Assembly (NCBI RefSeq): GCF_020859565.1 | Contig: NZ_JAJHUO010000008.1 | Span: 179,409 to 243,408, forward strand | DNA length: 64,000 nucleotides | DNA from: Saccharothrix luteola | GTDB lineage: Bacteria; Actinomycetota; Actinomycetes; Mycobacteriales; Pseudonocardiaceae | Direction: 5' to 3' | Position numbers and translations under genes: made by a program | Shown: in pieces, positions 16,633-26,662 of the stretch | Layout: each line of letters begins with the position of its first letter | Position numbering within the stretch: the first letter of the stretch is position 1 | Notes under the pieces: generated by a model | Database searches by the model: none | Seen by the model: only the letters and a program-made list of their open reading frames with translations | Told to the model about the DNA's origin: nothing

Positions 16633-17430
16633 TCAGTCCTCGTCGCGCGGACGGGGGCGGCGCGGGCGGCCGCCTTCCCGGGGCGGGGCGGGGCGGCGGG
16701 GGCGGTCCGGGGAGCCCGACGGGGGACGGGGGCGCTTGGGGCGGTCCTCGTCGGCCGGTTGGGACGGGCGGCGGCGGTCGGCGGGCGCGTCGGCCCGGCG
16801 GTCGGCCGGGGTGTCGGCGCGGTCCGACCTGGGGCGCTTCTTGGGGCGGTCCTCCGGCTGCGGCTTCTCGGCGCGGTCCGGGCGGTCGGCGGGGCGGTCG
16901 GCGCGGCGCGGCGCGTCCGGCTTGCGCTTGGCCTCGCGGATCTCGTCCTTGGTCAGCCGGTTCGGGTCCTTCTGCGTCGTCACGCGGACGATGCCGATGA
17001 TCACCGTGCACGCCGTGGTGATCGCCATCGCCGGGAAGCCGTCGATCAGCGGCTTGCCCAGCGCCAGGCCGACCGACGCCAGCCCGCCGCCGGGCATGCC
17101 CTGCGTCAGCACAACCAGGATCGGCACCACGATCGCCAGCACCAGCGGCGGCTGGACAATCGGGCCGAACATCGAGCGCCGCTCGACGAACACCACCGCG
17201 CCGACGCAGCCCACGAAGAACGTGATGGCGAACACCCAGCCCACGGTCTTCGCGGCCGAGTTCACGTCGACGAACGTGCCGACGATGGCCACCACGAACG
17301 CGATGAGCACGGCCGCCCACCAGGGCAGACCCCGGAAGCTGCCGAACATGGCGCGGTCGTTCCAGCGGACGGCGGCGAACTCGTCGTCCTCCGGCTCGCT
17401 GCGCGAGTCGTCACGCATTGCAGCGGTCAC
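16633..17430 (-). CDS. DUF6542 membrane protein with charged Arg/Pro/Asp tail
   Basis: 265 residues. Four TM helices (FRGLPWWAAVLIAFVVAIVGT onward) form the DUF6542 core. A ~110-residue low-complexity tail rich in R, P, D and K is probably disordered and cytosolic. GTG 17430 is preferred because AGGAG lies 5 nt upstream; ATG 17418 is an alternative. Function unknown; the family is actinobacterial and found near ychF/ispH/xse genes. Confidence 0.82.
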   Translation of the reverse strand: MTAAMRDDSRSEPEDDEFAAVRWNDRAMFGSFRGLPWWAAVLIAFVVAIVGTFVDVNSAAKTVGWVFAITFFVGCVGAVVFVERRSMFGPIVQPPLVLAIVVPILVVLTQGMPGGGLASVGLALGKPLIDGFPAMAITTACTVIIGIVRVTTQKDPNRLTKDEIREAKRKPDAPRRADRPADRPDRAEKPQPEDRPKKRPRSDRADTPADRRADAPADRRRPSQPADEDRPKRPRPPSGSPDRPRRPAPPREGGRPRRPRPRDED

Positions 17431-17467
17431 GCACACTCCTCGTTCGGCTCAGTCCCGGCACACTCTA

Positions 17468-18406
17468 TTACGCCTCCCGGGCGTCCAAGGGTGCACCGAG
17501 GCCGGCCTCGTCCGCCCGCCTCACCAGCGGCAGGGGTGTGACGTCGGACGACGCGTTGCTCAACGGCTCGACGGCCGCCCGGAATCCCTCCAACGCGTCC
17601 AGCTCGCGCCGCCGCGCCGACAGGAACCGCTGCAGGTGCGTGCTCGACAGGTTCACCGCGTCGATGGCGCCGTCCGCCGCCCGGTGCGCCCGCGACGCCG
17701 CCGCCCTGACCTGCTCGACGTCGTCGGCCAGCGCGCGGTCGGTCACCGCGAACATCGCCGCCGACGCGATCACCGCGAACCCGGTCGGCCCGCACAGGAA
17801 CACGCGCCGGTCGAGCAACCACCGCAGCAGCTCCGGGTCGGTGTCCAGGGCCGCGACCACCGCGCCGTCGTTCGGCACGAACATGATCGTCCCGTAGATC
17901 GCGTCGGCCCACCGCTGGTAGCCCTTGCCCGCCAGCTCCGCGGCCCGCGCCCGGATGTTGCGGACGTGCACGCGCAGGGCGTCGACGCGCTCGGTCGCGT
18001 CGTCGGTCTCCACCGCCTCCGCCCACGTGGCCATGCTCATCTTCGCGTCCACGGGCACCCGCCGCCCACCGCCGACGTTGAGCACCAGGTCCGGCCGCAC
18101 CGAACCGCCGCCGGCCACGTCCACTTGCAACTCAAAGTGGATCCCCTCCCGCAGACCGAGCACCCGCGCCGTCTCCACCAGCACCTTCTCGCCGAGCTCG
18201 CCGCGCCCGCTGACCGAGGAGAACGCCACCTCGTAGCGCTGCAACGCCGCCCACTGCGCGTCGCCGCGTTCCCGTTCGGCCCGCACCGCGGCCAGCGCGG
18301 CGTCGGTGCGCCGGACGCTGTCCTGGTAGAGCCGCCAGAGGAACACCAACGCACCCGCGAGCAGGAGCGCCACGACCACCGCCGCCGTGCTGAGGACCGC
18401 CGTCAT
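17468..18406 (-). CDS. rmuC: DNA recombination protein RmuC
   Basis: 312 residues. An N-terminal TM helix (AVVVALLLAGALVFLWRLY), a short coiled segment (VRRTDAALAAVRAERERG) and the RmuC nuclease-like core (RPDLVLNVGGGRRVPVDAKMS, GTIMFVPND, VFLCGPTGF) are seen. The DAK motif is typical of the PD-(D/E)XK-like fold. RmuC limits inversions at short inverted repeats. It is shorter than E. coli RmuC (475 aa). It is divergent from sbcD with 97 bp between. Confidence 0.9.
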   Translation of the reverse strand: MTAVLSTAAVVVALLLAGALVFLWRLYQDSVRRTDAALAAVRAERERGDAQWAALQRYEVAFSSVSGRGELGEKVLVETARVLGLREGIHFELQVDVAGGGSVRPDLVLNVGGGRRVPVDAKMSMATWAEAVETDDATERVDALRVHVRNIRARAAELAGKGYQRWADAIYGTIMFVPNDGAVVAALDTDPELLRWLLDRRVFLCGPTGFAVIASAAMFAVTDRALADDVEQVRAAASRAHRAADGAIDAVNLSSTHLQRFLSARRRELDALEGFRAAVEPLSNASSDVTPLPLVRRADEAGLGAPLDAREA

Positions 18407-18503
18407 CCCACGATCATCGCGCACACGTGTCCGACCACACGTTCGAGCGACACGCCGAGCGGGTTGGACGATCAGGCGGCCCGCCGGCCCTAGCGTGGCC
18501 GAC

Positions 18504-19646
18504 GTGTTGATCCTGCACACGTCCGACTGGCACGTGGGGCGCACCTTCCACGGCCGTGACCTGCTGCAAGAGCAGGAATCGGTGCTCGGTGGCCTCGCCG
18601 ACACCGTCGCGGACGAGCGGGTCGACGCGGTCGTCGTGGCGGGAGACCTGTTCGACCGGGCCGTGCCGAACGCGGAAGCCGTCGCGGTGTGCTCCCGGGT
18701 GCTCAAGCGCATCCGCGAGGCGGGCGCGAAGATCGTGATCACGCCCGGCAACCACGACTCGGCGGCCCGGCTGGGCTTCCTCGGCGCGTTCGCCGAGGCG
18801 GGCGGCCTGCACCTGCGCACGCGCGTGGCCGAGCTGCACGACCCGGTGCTGTTCGCCGACGAGCACGGCCCGGTGGCGGTGTACGGGATCCCGTTCCTGG
18901 AGCCCGAGACGGCGCGGCACGCGCTCGGCGTGGAGGCCAAGGGCCACGGCGGCGTGCTCACCGAGGCGATGCGGCGGATCAAGCTGGACCTCGCGACCCG
19001 CGAGAACACCCGGTCGGTGGTCATGGCGCACGCGTTCGTGACCGGCGGCGAGCCGTGCGAGTCGGAGCGCACCATCGCGGTGGGCGGCGTGCAGGACGTG
19101 TCGGGCTCGGTGTTCGCCGGGGTCGACTACGTGGCGCTGGGCCACCTGCACGGTCAGCAGACGCTGGCGGAGCACCTGCGGTACTCGGGCAGCCCGGTCG
19201 CGTACTCGTTCTCCGAGGCGCGGCACCACAAGTCGGTGTGGCTGGTCGAGCTGGACGCGGGCGGGCTGGCCGGGGTGCAACGGCGTTCCCTGCCGGTGCC
19301 CCGCGCGCTGTCGGCGGTGAGCGGCTCGCTCGACGACCTGCTGCTCGACCCGGACCACGAGCCGGTCGAGGACCACTTCCTCTCCGTCACGCTGACCGAC
19401 CGGGTGCGCCCGCTGGACGCGTTGCGGCGCCTGCAACGGCGGTTCCCGCACGCGGTGCACGTGGAGTGGCGGCCGGAGGGCGGGCGGACCGGCGAGCTGC
19501 GGTTCGCCGAACGGGTGCGCGGTCGCAGCGACGAGGAGATCGCCTGCTGCTTCGTCGAGGACGTGCGCGGCGACCGGCCCGGCCCGCGCGAGCTGGACCT
19601 GCTGCGCGAGGCGTTCGCCGCGGCTGCCCGGGAGGACGAGTCGTGA
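18504..19646 (+). CDS. sbcD: Exonuclease SbcCD subunit D (Mre11-type)
   Basis: 380 residues. The Mn-phosphoesterase motifs are HTSDWHVG, VVAGDLFDRA, TPGNHDSAARLGFL, MAHAFV and ALGHLHGQQ. The GTG at 18504 gives the family N-terminus VLILHTSDWH; GTG 18495 would add three residues. It is the nuclease subunit that opens hairpins and clears protein-blocked ends. The stop overlaps the sbcC start by 4 bp. Confidence 0.95.
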   Translation: MLILHTSDWHVGRTFHGRDLLQEQESVLGGLADTVADERVDAVVVAGDLFDRAVPNAEAVAVCSRVLKRIREAGAKIVITPGNHDSAARLGFLGAFAEAGGLHLRTRVAELHDPVLFADEHGPVAVYGIPFLEPETARHALGVEAKGHGGVLTEAMRRIKLDLATRENTRSVVMAHAFVTGGEPCESERTIAVGGVQDVSGSVFAGVDYVALGHLHGQQTLAEHLRYSGSPVAYSFSEARHHKSVWLVELDAGGLAGVQRRSLPVPRALSAVSGSLDDLLLDPDHEPVEDHFLSVTLTDRVRPLDALRRLQRRFPHAVHVEWRPEGGRTGELRFAERVRGRSDEEIACCFVEDVRGDRPGPRELDLLREAFAAAAREDES

Positions 19647-22522
19647 AGCTGCACCGGTTGGCGGTCAGCGGGTTCGGCCCGTACGCGCGGCGCGAGGAGG
19701 TCGACTTCGACCTGCTCGGCGCGGACGGCCTGTTCCTCCTGCACGGCGACACGGGCGCGGGCAAGACGACGCTGCTCGACGCGGTGGCGTTCGCGCTGTT
19801 CGGCAAGGTGCCCGGCGCGCGCGGCGACGTGAAGCGGCTGCGCTGCGACTACGCCGACCGCGACACGCCCACGTACGTGGAGCTGGAGCTGACCGTGCGC
19901 GGCCGGCGGTTCCGGATCAAGCGCAGCCCCGAGTACGAGCGGCCGAAGAAGCGCGGCGACGGCGCCACCCGCCAGCAGGCGCAGGTGTCGTTGACGTGGG
20001 TGAGCGGGTGGACCGGCGAGGGGCACAGCCGCATCGACGACGTGGCCCGCGAGGTCGAGGGCCTGCTCGGGATGACGGCCGAGCAGTTCTTCCAGGTGGT
20101 GCTGCTGCCGCAGGGCGAGTTCGCCCGGTTCCTGCGCGCGGAGACCGCCGAGCGGGAGAAGCTGCTGGAGAAGCTGTTCGGCACGGAGCGGTTCCTGGAC
20201 GTGGAGAAGTGGTTCCGGGAACGCCGCGCGGACCGCAGGCGCGAGGTCGCGCAGCTCGGCCAGGAGCACCGCGACCTGGTGCTGAAGGTCGCCGAGGTCG
20301 CGTTGGAGGAGCTGCCCGAGGGCGGTGGCGACCAGGAGTGGCTCAGCTCCCTGCTCAAGCGGCTGGACGAGGACGAGCGCGACGCCGAGCGGCTCTCGGC
20401 CGAGGCCACCGGGCGGCGCGCCGTCGCCGAGCGGGACTGGCAGGAGGCGCGGGCGCGGCACGAGCGGGTCCGCCGGGTGCGCGACGCGCGCCGTCACCTC
20501 GACCGGTACGCCGAGGTGGAGCCGAGCCTGCGGGCGTGGGTCGCCGAACGTGACGCGGCCCGGCAGGCGGCGGTCGTGGCCCCCGCGCACGAACGCGCGG
20601 TGAAGCTGGAGCGCGAGCTCGACGCCGCCGTCGCGCAGGAGCGGGCGGCGGCCGTCGCCGTGGCCGCCCTCGGCTACGAAGGCGCCGACCTGCGCGGTGA
20701 CGGCGAACGCCTGCGCGAGGAGGCGGGCGGGCTCACGAGCCTGGCCGCCGAGGCCGAGCGGCAGCGCGCCGACCAGCGGCGGATCGCGCAGCTGGACCGC
20801 GACGTCGCCGCCACGTCCCAGCGGCTGGCCACGCTGGTCACGCAGCTGGACGAGGTGCCGCACCGGCTGGCCGCCGCGAAGGGCGCGGTCGAGGAGTCGG
20901 CGGAGGCCGCGGCCCGGCTGCCGCAGGTGTCGGGGCTGGCCGCCGCCGCGGCCGAGCTGCCGCGCGTGGAGCGGGCGTTCCGGGAGGCGGACGACGCGCG
21001 GCGGGAGGCGGTGGACGCGCAGCAGAAGGCCCGCGAGAAGCTGCTCCGGATCCGCCGGGAGCGGCTGGACGGGATGGCGGTCGAGCTGGCCGGTCGGCTG
21101 CGCGCGGGCCACGAGTGCCCGGTGTGCGGGTCGGCCGAGCACCCCTCGCCCGCGCAGCCGATGCTGGACGCGGTGACGGCCCTGGACGAGGACGGCGCCG
21201 CCGACGAGGACCAGCGTGCCCTGGACCGGCGGCAGCGGGCCGAGCAGGAGGCCCACCGGTTGGGCGAACGGCTGGCGTTGCTGCGCGAGCAGCTGGGCGA
21301 CCGGCCGCCGGCCGAGCTGGAACGCGAGCACCGGTCCGTGGCGGCGTGCGCCGAGCAGTGGGAGAGCAGGCAGAACGCGCTGGCCGAGCTGGAGGCCAAG
21401 GTCCAGCGCGCGCTCGACCAGCGTGGCGCGCTGGAACGTGAGCTGGCCGAGGCGGGCGCGCAGCGGGCGCAGCTGGCGGAAGCCGTCGAGGAGCGTGGGG
21501 CGCGGTTGGAGGAGGCGCGCGGCGACTTCCCGGACGTGGTCACGCGCCGGGCGCACCTGTCCGACCTGGCCGACGCGCTGACCGAGCTGGCCGCACGGCG
21601 CGCCGCCGTGGCCGAGCACGAGGAACGCCTGGCCGACCAGCGGCTGGAGGTGGCGCGGCTGGCCTCGCTCGCCGGGTTCGCCGACGTGGCCGACGCGCTC
21701 GCCGCGGCACGCCCGGCCACCGCCGTCGCCGAGTTGGAGACCCGGATCCGCGACGTCGAGAAGACCAGGACCGCGGCCGAGAGCACGCTGGCCGAGCTGC
21801 CCGACACCGACCCGGACGCCGAGGTCGACGTGGCGGGCGCGGAGGAGCGGTTCCGGGCGGCGAGCGACGCCGCGACCGAGGCCGCCACGGCGCTGACGAA
21901 CGCCCGCACGAGGGCCGCGCGCGCCGCCGACCTGGCCGAGCGGCTCCGCGACGCGTGGCTGCGGCTGGAGCCGGTGGAGGCCGAGTTCGCCGAGCTGGAC
22001 GCGTTGACCGACGTGATCAACGGGTCGGGGCAGAACACCAGGAGCATGACACTGCGCACGTACGTGCTCGCCGCCCGGCTGGAGGAGGTCGCGGTGGCCG
22101 CCAGTGCCCGGCTGGAGCGGATGAGCCAGGGCCGCTACCGGTTCGTGCACTCGACCGAGGCAGGCCCGCGCGGCACGAGGGGCGGGCTGGGCCTCGACGT
22201 CATGGACGACTACTCGGGGCAGCAGCGGCCGGCGAAGACGCTGTCCGGCGGCGAGTCGTTCCTGGCCTCGCTGTCCCTGGCCCTCGGCCTGGCCGACGTG
22301 GTCGCGGCGGGCGCCGTGCTGGACACGCTGTTCATCGACGAGGGCTTCGGCACGCTCGACGCCGAGACCCTGGAGCTGGTGATGACGACGCTGGACGAAC
22401 TGCGCGCCGGCGGCCGGGTCGTCGGCCTCGTCTCGCACGTGGAGGAGCTGCGGCAGCGCATCCCGACCCGGCTGCGCGTCCGCAAGGCCCGCGAGGGCTC
22501 CTCGCTGGAACTCACCGCCTGA
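19643..22522 (+). CDS. sbcC: Exonuclease SbcCD subunit C (Rad50-type ATPase)
   Basis: 959 residues. Walker A GDTGAGKTT near residue 37 and the Q-loop FFQVVLLPQGEF are followed by two long Ala/Glu/Arg coiled-coil arms around a zinc hook with HECPVCGSAEHP. The C-terminal lobe has the ABC signature LSGGESFLASL and Walker B TLFIDEGFGTLD. GTG 19643 overlaps the sbcD TGA. Together they process DNA palindromes and double-strand breaks. Confidence 0.96.
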   Translation: MKLHRLAVSGFGPYARREEVDFDLLGADGLFLLHGDTGAGKTTLLDAVAFALFGKVPGARGDVKRLRCDYADRDTPTYVELELTVRGRRFRIKRSPEYERPKKRGDGATRQQAQVSLTWVSGWTGEGHSRIDDVAREVEGLLGMTAEQFFQVVLLPQGEFARFLRAETAEREKLLEKLFGTERFLDVEKWFRERRADRRREVAQLGQEHRDLVLKVAEVALEELPEGGGDQEWLSSLLKRLDEDERDAERLSAEATGRRAVAERDWQEARARHERVRRVRDARRHLDRYAEVEPSLRAWVAERDAARQAAVVAPAHERAVKLERELDAAVAQERAAAVAVAALGYEGADLRGDGERLREEAGGLTSLAAEAERQRADQRRIAQLDRDVAATSQRLATLVTQLDEVPHRLAAAKGAVEESAEAAARLPQVSGLAAAAAELPRVERAFREADDARREAVDAQQKAREKLLRIRRERLDGMAVELAGRLRAGHECPVCGSAEHPSPAQPMLDAVTALDEDGAADEDQRALDRRQRAEQEAHRLGERLALLREQLGDRPPAELEREHRSVAACAEQWESRQNALAELEAKVQRALDQRGALERELAEAGAQRAQLAEAVEERGARLEEARGDFPDVVTRRAHLSDLADALTELAARRAAVAEHEERLADQRLEVARLASLAGFADVADALAAARPATAVAELETRIRDVEKTRTAAESTLAELPDTDPDAEVDVAGAEERFRAASDAATEAATALTNARTRAARAADLAERLRDAWLRLEPVEAEFAELDALTDVINGSGQNTRSMTLRTYVLAARLEEVAVAASARLERMSQGRYRFVHSTEAGPRGTRGGLGLDVMDDYSGQQRPAKTLSGGESFLASLSLALGLADVVAAGAVLDTLFIDEGFGTLDAETLELVMTTLDELRAGGRVVGLVSHVEELRQRIPTRLRVRKAREGSSLELTA

Positions 22523-22725
22523 TTCACCATCGAGGGTCGCCCGACAGTATTACGCGTGCCGGAGAATTGACGTCAAGTAACCACCCGGCCGAGTGGAGCA
22601 CAATTTCTGCGGAGATCCCGGACCGTAGTGGCCCAACGGTTTTTCAACCATTGGGAAACCACCCGTGCGTGCTAGATTCCCTCGTGTTCGGAGTTTTAAA
22701 CGTCGAACTCTGAGGAGATCTTCCG

Positions 22726-23631
22726 ATGAATATCTCATTCACCAGGTTGTTGATCGTCGTGCTGGTGGCGCTGTTCTCGACGAGTACGACCGCGGCCGTC
22801 GCGGAACCCGAGCGGGCGACGGACAGACAATGGTCGGGATGGACCGATCTCGGCGGCGTGGTCACCGCGGGGCCGGCCGTGTCGTCGTGGTCCGAGAACC
22901 GACTCGACGTGTTCGCCCGCGGCACCGACTCGGCCGTCTGGCACCGGTGGTGGAACGGTTCCTCGTGGTCGGGCTGGGAAAGCCTCGGCGGCAACATCAT
23001 CGACAACCCGGCCGCCGTCTCGTGGGGACCCAACCGCATCGACCTGTTCGGCCGCGGCACGGACAACCACCTGTGGCACAAGTGGTGGAACGGGTCGTCC
23101 TGGTCGGGCTGGGAAGACCTCGGCGGCATCATCACCGCAGGTCCGGCCGTGTCGTCGTGGTCGGCCAACCGGCTGGACGTGTTCGTCAGGGGCTCGGACG
23201 GCGCGTTGTGGCACAAGTGGTGGAACGGCTCGTGGTCCGGCTGGGAGAGCCTCGGCGGCGTGTTCATCGACAACCCGGCCGCCGTGTCGTGGGGCGCGAA
23301 CCGCATCGACGTCTTCGTCGAGGGCCTGAACAACCACCTGTGGCACAAGTGGTGGAACGGCACCAGGTGGTCGGGCTGGGAGGACCTCGGCGGCGTCATC
23401 ACCGCGGGCCCGGCCGTGTCGTCGTGGTCGGCCAACCGGCTCGACGTGTTCGCCAAGGGCACCGACAACCAGCTCTGGCACAAGTGGTGGAACGGGTCGT
23501 CGTGGTCCGGTTGGGAAAACCTCGGCGGCGTTTTCCTGCACAACCCGGCGGCCGTCTCGTGGGGGCCGAACCGCATCGACGTCTTCGTCGAGGGCACGAA
23601 CAACCACGTCTACCACAAAGCGTGGTACTGA
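22726..23631 (+). CDS. Secreted six-repeat lectin-like beta-propeller protein (PLL/DUF346-like)
   Basis: 301 residues. A Sec signal peptide (residues 1-27, ends ~AAVAEP) is followed by six ~45-residue repeats starting WSGW-x-(D/S/N)-LGG and ending H-K/R-WWNG. Odd repeats carry ITAGPAVSSWS-x-NRLDVF; even repeats carry DNPAAVSWG-x-NRID-x-F, so the real unit is a ~90-residue pair present three times. This resembles Photorhabdus PLL-type sugar-binding propellers; carbohydrate binding is inferred. GAGGAGA lies 8 nt before the ATG. The 200 bp upstream is lower in GC than neighbours and probably holds its promoter. Flanks (sbcC, AfsR-like) give no pathway context. Confidence 0.85.
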   Translation: MNISFTRLLIVVLVALFSTSTTAAVAEPERATDRQWSGWTDLGGVVTAGPAVSSWSENRLDVFARGTDSAVWHRWWNGSSWSGWESLGGNIIDNPAAVSWGPNRIDLFGRGTDNHLWHKWWNGSSWSGWEDLGGIITAGPAVSSWSANRLDVFVRGSDGALWHKWWNGSWSGWESLGGVFIDNPAAVSWGANRIDVFVEGLNNHLWHKWWNGTRWSGWEDLGGVITAGPAVSSWSANRLDVFAKGTDNQLWHKWWNGSSWSGWENLGGVFLHNPAAVSWGPNRIDVFVEGTNNHVYHKAWY

Positions 23632-23701
23632 TTACCGCTGACCGTCACGGATGAGACCGCTCCCTTTCCCGCCCGCCGGGGAAGGGAGTCGGCGTTCGCC
23701 C

Positions 23702-26578
23702 TTAACCCCGACGATCGACTTTCACCGGGGAGCCGTCGACCGGACGTGCACCGGGCGCACGGCGCGTCGCGAGCAGCCGGTGCCGGCGGGCGTCGTCCGG
23801 CCGGTCCCAGGCCGCGTAGGCGCGGGCGAGGCCGTCGTGGGCGCGTGCCTCCTCGTGCCGGTCGCCCGTGCGACGGGTCAGCGCCAACGCCTCGTGGTGG
23901 TGCTCGACGGCGCGCCCGGGGTCGCCGCCGGCGGACGCCAGCTCGCCCAGGGTGTCCAGCACCTCGGCCTCCAGGTCGCGGTTGCCGGTCGCCCGTGCGC
24001 CCGCGAGCGCCTCGCCGAGGTGCTTCGCGGCGACCTCCCACCGGCCGAGCCGGAGCTGGACCAGCCCCAGGTTCGCCTGCAGGTGGCCCACCAGCGCGTG
24101 GTCGTTGTCGACGTCCGGCACGGCCGCCAGGGCCAGCTCCATGTGCCGCAACGCCTCCTCGTGACGCCCGGACGCCTCGTGCACCAGCGCCAGGCTGCAC
24201 AGCACGGCCGCCTCGCCGCGCCGGTTGCCGATGGCCCTGGCGATGGCCAGCGCCTCCTGGAAGCTCCGCTCCGCCTCCTCGTGCCGACCGAGGCGGCGCA
24301 GCACGACACCCAGGTTCTTCAGCGCCCGGCCGGTGAAGCTCACGTCACCGGTCTCCCGCCCGACCGCGAGGGCCTGCTCGTGGTGGCGCAACGCCTCCTC
24401 GTAGCGCCCCAGCCGCTCGCACGCCACGCCGAAGCCGGTGAGCGCGGCGCCCTCGGCCGCGCGGTCCGCCCGCCGGCGGCCGGCCACGAGGGCGTGCGTG
24501 TGCAGGGCGAGGGACTCGTCGTGGTGGCCGCGGACGTGGAAGTAGGGCCACAGCGCGGCGGTGAGCTCCTCGGCGTGCTCCGCGTCGCCGTGCCGGGCCG
24601 CGTGCTCGGCGACCGCGAGGAGGTTCGCCCGCTCGGACTCCAGCCACGCCACCGCGTCGACACGGGTGCTCATGCGGGCCGACGGCGGCGCGGCCGGCCG
24701 CCCGGCGTGGTCGACGGGGTCGAACAGCCCCATCGCGACCGCCGCCTCGCGCACGTAGTGGTCCGCCAGCGCGCGCAGCGCCGCGTCCCGCCCCTCGTCG
24801 CCGTCCACCTCGGCGGCGAGGCCGCGGGCGTAGGTGCGCAGCAGGTCGTGCATCTGGAACCGGCCGTCGGCCGTGGGCTCCACGAGGTGCGACTGGACCA
24901 GGGCGTCGACGTGCCGCCGGGCCGCCGCGTCGTCCGAGCCGGTCAGCGCGGCGACGGCGGGGATGCCGAGCTCCCGGCACGGGTGCGCGCCCAGCAGCCG
25001 GAACACCCGCGCGACGGCGGGCGGGAGGTGCCGGTAGGACCACGAGAACGCCGACCGCAGCGCCGCGTGCGGGTCGGCGTCGTCGTCCAGCCGGTCCAGC
25101 CGGTCCTGCTCCCGGGTCAGCTCGCGGGCGAGGTCGGCCAGCGACGCCGCGGGGCGGCCGGTGGCCAGCTCGGCGGCCAAGCGCAGGGCCAGCGGCAACC
25201 TGGCGCACAGCTCCACCAGGACGTCCACCGCACGCGGGTCCGCCGACGCCCGCTCGCCGATCAACGCGCGCAGCAGGTCGCCGGCCTCGTCGGCGGGCAG
25301 GAGGTCGAGCCGGACGCGGGTCGCGCCGTCCTTCGCGATCAGCCCCCGCATCGAGTCGCGGCTGGTCACCAGCACCACGCAGCCCGGCGACCCGGGCAGC
25401 AGCGGCCGGACCTGGGCGGCCGTGCGGGCGTTGTCGAGCACCACGAGCACCCGCCTGCCCGCCAGCAGCGACCGCAGCGCCGCGGACCGCTCGGCCAGGT
25501 CCTGCGGGATGTCCCGGGAGTCGACGCCCAACGCGCGCAGGAAGCCCGACAGCGCGTCACCCGGGCCGACCGGCAGGTCCGGGTCGTACCCGCGGAGGTT
25601 GACGTAGAGCTGCCCGTCGGGGAACCGGTTCCGCACCCGCTGCGCCCAGTGCAGCGCCAAAGCGGTCTTGCCCACCCCTCCCGTGCCGGTGACGACCGCG
25701 ACCGGCGGCGGCTGCCCGTCGTCCGCGCGCAGCAGGAGGCCGTCGAGCCGCTCCACGTGCTCGGCACGTCCGGTGAACCCGGCGACGGCCGCGGGCACCT
25801 GCGCGGGGCACACCCGGGCCGGGGCCGCCTCCCGCCCGACCTCCAGGGTGGGGTCCTGGTTGAGGATGTCGAGGTGCAGCTGGCGCAGCTCCTCCCCCGG
25901 CCTCAGGCCCAGCTCCCGGTCGAGCAGCACGCGGCCCTCGTCGTAGACGTCCAGCGCCTCCGCTTGGCGGCCCGCCCGGTACAGCGCGGTCATCAGCGCG
26001 CCGCGCAACCGTTCCCGGAACGGGTGTTGCGCGACCAACCCGGTCAGCGCGACCACCGCCTCCTCGTGCGACCCCAAGGCGGACAACGCCGCCGCGTGCC
26101 CTTCCAGGGCCGTGAGCCTGCGCTCGACCAGCCGGGCCTTGACGGCGTCCGCGTCCGGGCCCGCCAGGTCGCGGAACGGGTCGCCGCGCCACAGCCGCAA
26201 CGCCTCGGCGAACGCCGCCACCGCCTGCCGGTGCGAGCCCGCGTCCCCGTGCCGCCGCCCGGCCCGGACCAGGTCCTCGAACCGGTGCGCGTCGAGCTCG
26301 TCCTCCGCCACCCGGACCCGGTAGCCGGCCCGGCCGCCGTCGATCCACTCGCCGACCAGCAGCCGGCGCAGCTGCCAGACGTAGGTCTTGGTGTTCTTCT
26401 CCGCCGACGGCGGCGCGCCCTCCGGCCAGAGGGCCTCGACCAGCCGCTCGACGCTCACCCACTCGCCCGCGTGCAGCAGCAGCGTGGCCAGCAGCACCCG
26501 CGGTTTCCGGGCGTCGACCGGAACCGGCGCACCGTCGGACCGCACGACGTCGACCGCGCCCAGGACCCGGAACAGCAC
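23702..26578 (-). CDS. AfsR/SARP-family transcriptional regulator with NB-ARC and TPR domains
   Basis: 958 residues. Order: winged-helix SARP domain (1-95, RKPRVLLATLLLHAGEWV); BTAD (~100-245, AVAAFAEALRLWRGDPF); NB-ARC NTPase (~290-560) with P-loop GTGGVGKTALAL, VVLDNA and LVTSRDS motifs; then TPR repeats (~690-930, GRYEEALRHHEQAL). The start is GTG 26578, with GGGAG 8 nt upstream. The upstream in-frame extension is rejected. AfsR-type regulators activate promoters with heptamer direct repeats, and an 11-bp perfect tandem repeat lies 85 bp upstream. No biosynthetic cluster is visible; the adjacent ABC exporter on the same strand is a candidate target. Confidence 0.93.
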   Translation of the reverse strand: MLFRVLGAVDVVRSDGAPVPVDARKPRVLLATLLLHAGEWVSVERLVEALWPEGAPPSAEKNTKTYVWQLRRLLVGEWIDGGRAGYRVRVAEDELDAHRFEDLVRAGRRHGDAGSHRQAVAAFAEALRLWRGDPFRDLAGPDADAVKARLVERRLTALEGHAAALSALGSHEEAVVALTGLVAQHPFRERLRGALMTALYRAGRQAEALDVYDEGRVLLDRELGLRPGEELRQLHLDILNQDPTLEVGREAAPARVCPAQVPAAVAGFTGRAEHVERLDGLLLRADDGQPPPVAVVTGTGGVGKTALALHWAQRVRNRFPDGQLYVNLRGYDPDLPVGPGDALSGFLRALGVDSRDIPQDLAERSAALRSLLAGRRVLVVLDNARTAAQVRPLLPGSPGCVVLVTSRDSMRGLIAKDGATRVRLDLLPADEAGDLLRALIGERASADPRAVDVLVELCARLPLALRLAAELATGRPAASLADLARELTREQDRLDRLDDDADPHAALRSAFSWSYRHLPPAVARVFRLLGAHPCRELGIPAVAALTGSDDAAARRHVDALVQSHLVEPTADGRFQMHDLLRTYARGLAAEVDGDEGRDAALRALADHYVREAAVAMGLFDPVDHAGRPAAPPSARMSTRVDAVAWLESERANLLAVAEHAARHGDAEHAEELTAALWPYFHVRGHHDESLALHTHALVAGRRRADRAAEGAALTGFGVACERLGRYEEALRHHEQALAVGRETGDVSFTGRALKNLGVVLRRLGRHEEAERSFQEALAIARAIGNRRGEAAVLCSLALVHEASGRHEEALRHMELALAAVPDVDNDHALVGHLQANLGLVQLRLGRWEVAAKHLGEALAGARATGNRDLEAEVLDTLGELASAGGDPGRAVEHHHEALALTRRTGDRHEEARAHDGLARAYAAWDRPDDARRHRLLATRRAPGARPVDGSPVKVDRRG

Positions 26579-26662
26579 TCGGCACACTCCCTGCGCCACG
26601 GCTCCCCACGGCCGAGGCGGCACCGAAGGTAGCGCACCACCGGCGCCCGGTCGTGGACCGCC

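Noticed and set aside
19154..22438. 1094-codon open frame antisense to sbcC
   Set aside because: Codon-position GC bias keeps antisense frames open in such DNA; the sense strand has all SbcC motifs and the antisense translation is Gly/Arg/Leu/Pro-rich without domains.
23651..26632. 993-codon frame antisense to the AfsR-like gene
   Set aside because: Arg/Pro/Val-rich shadow with no motifs; the minus strand encodes a clear SARP/NB-ARC/TPR protein.
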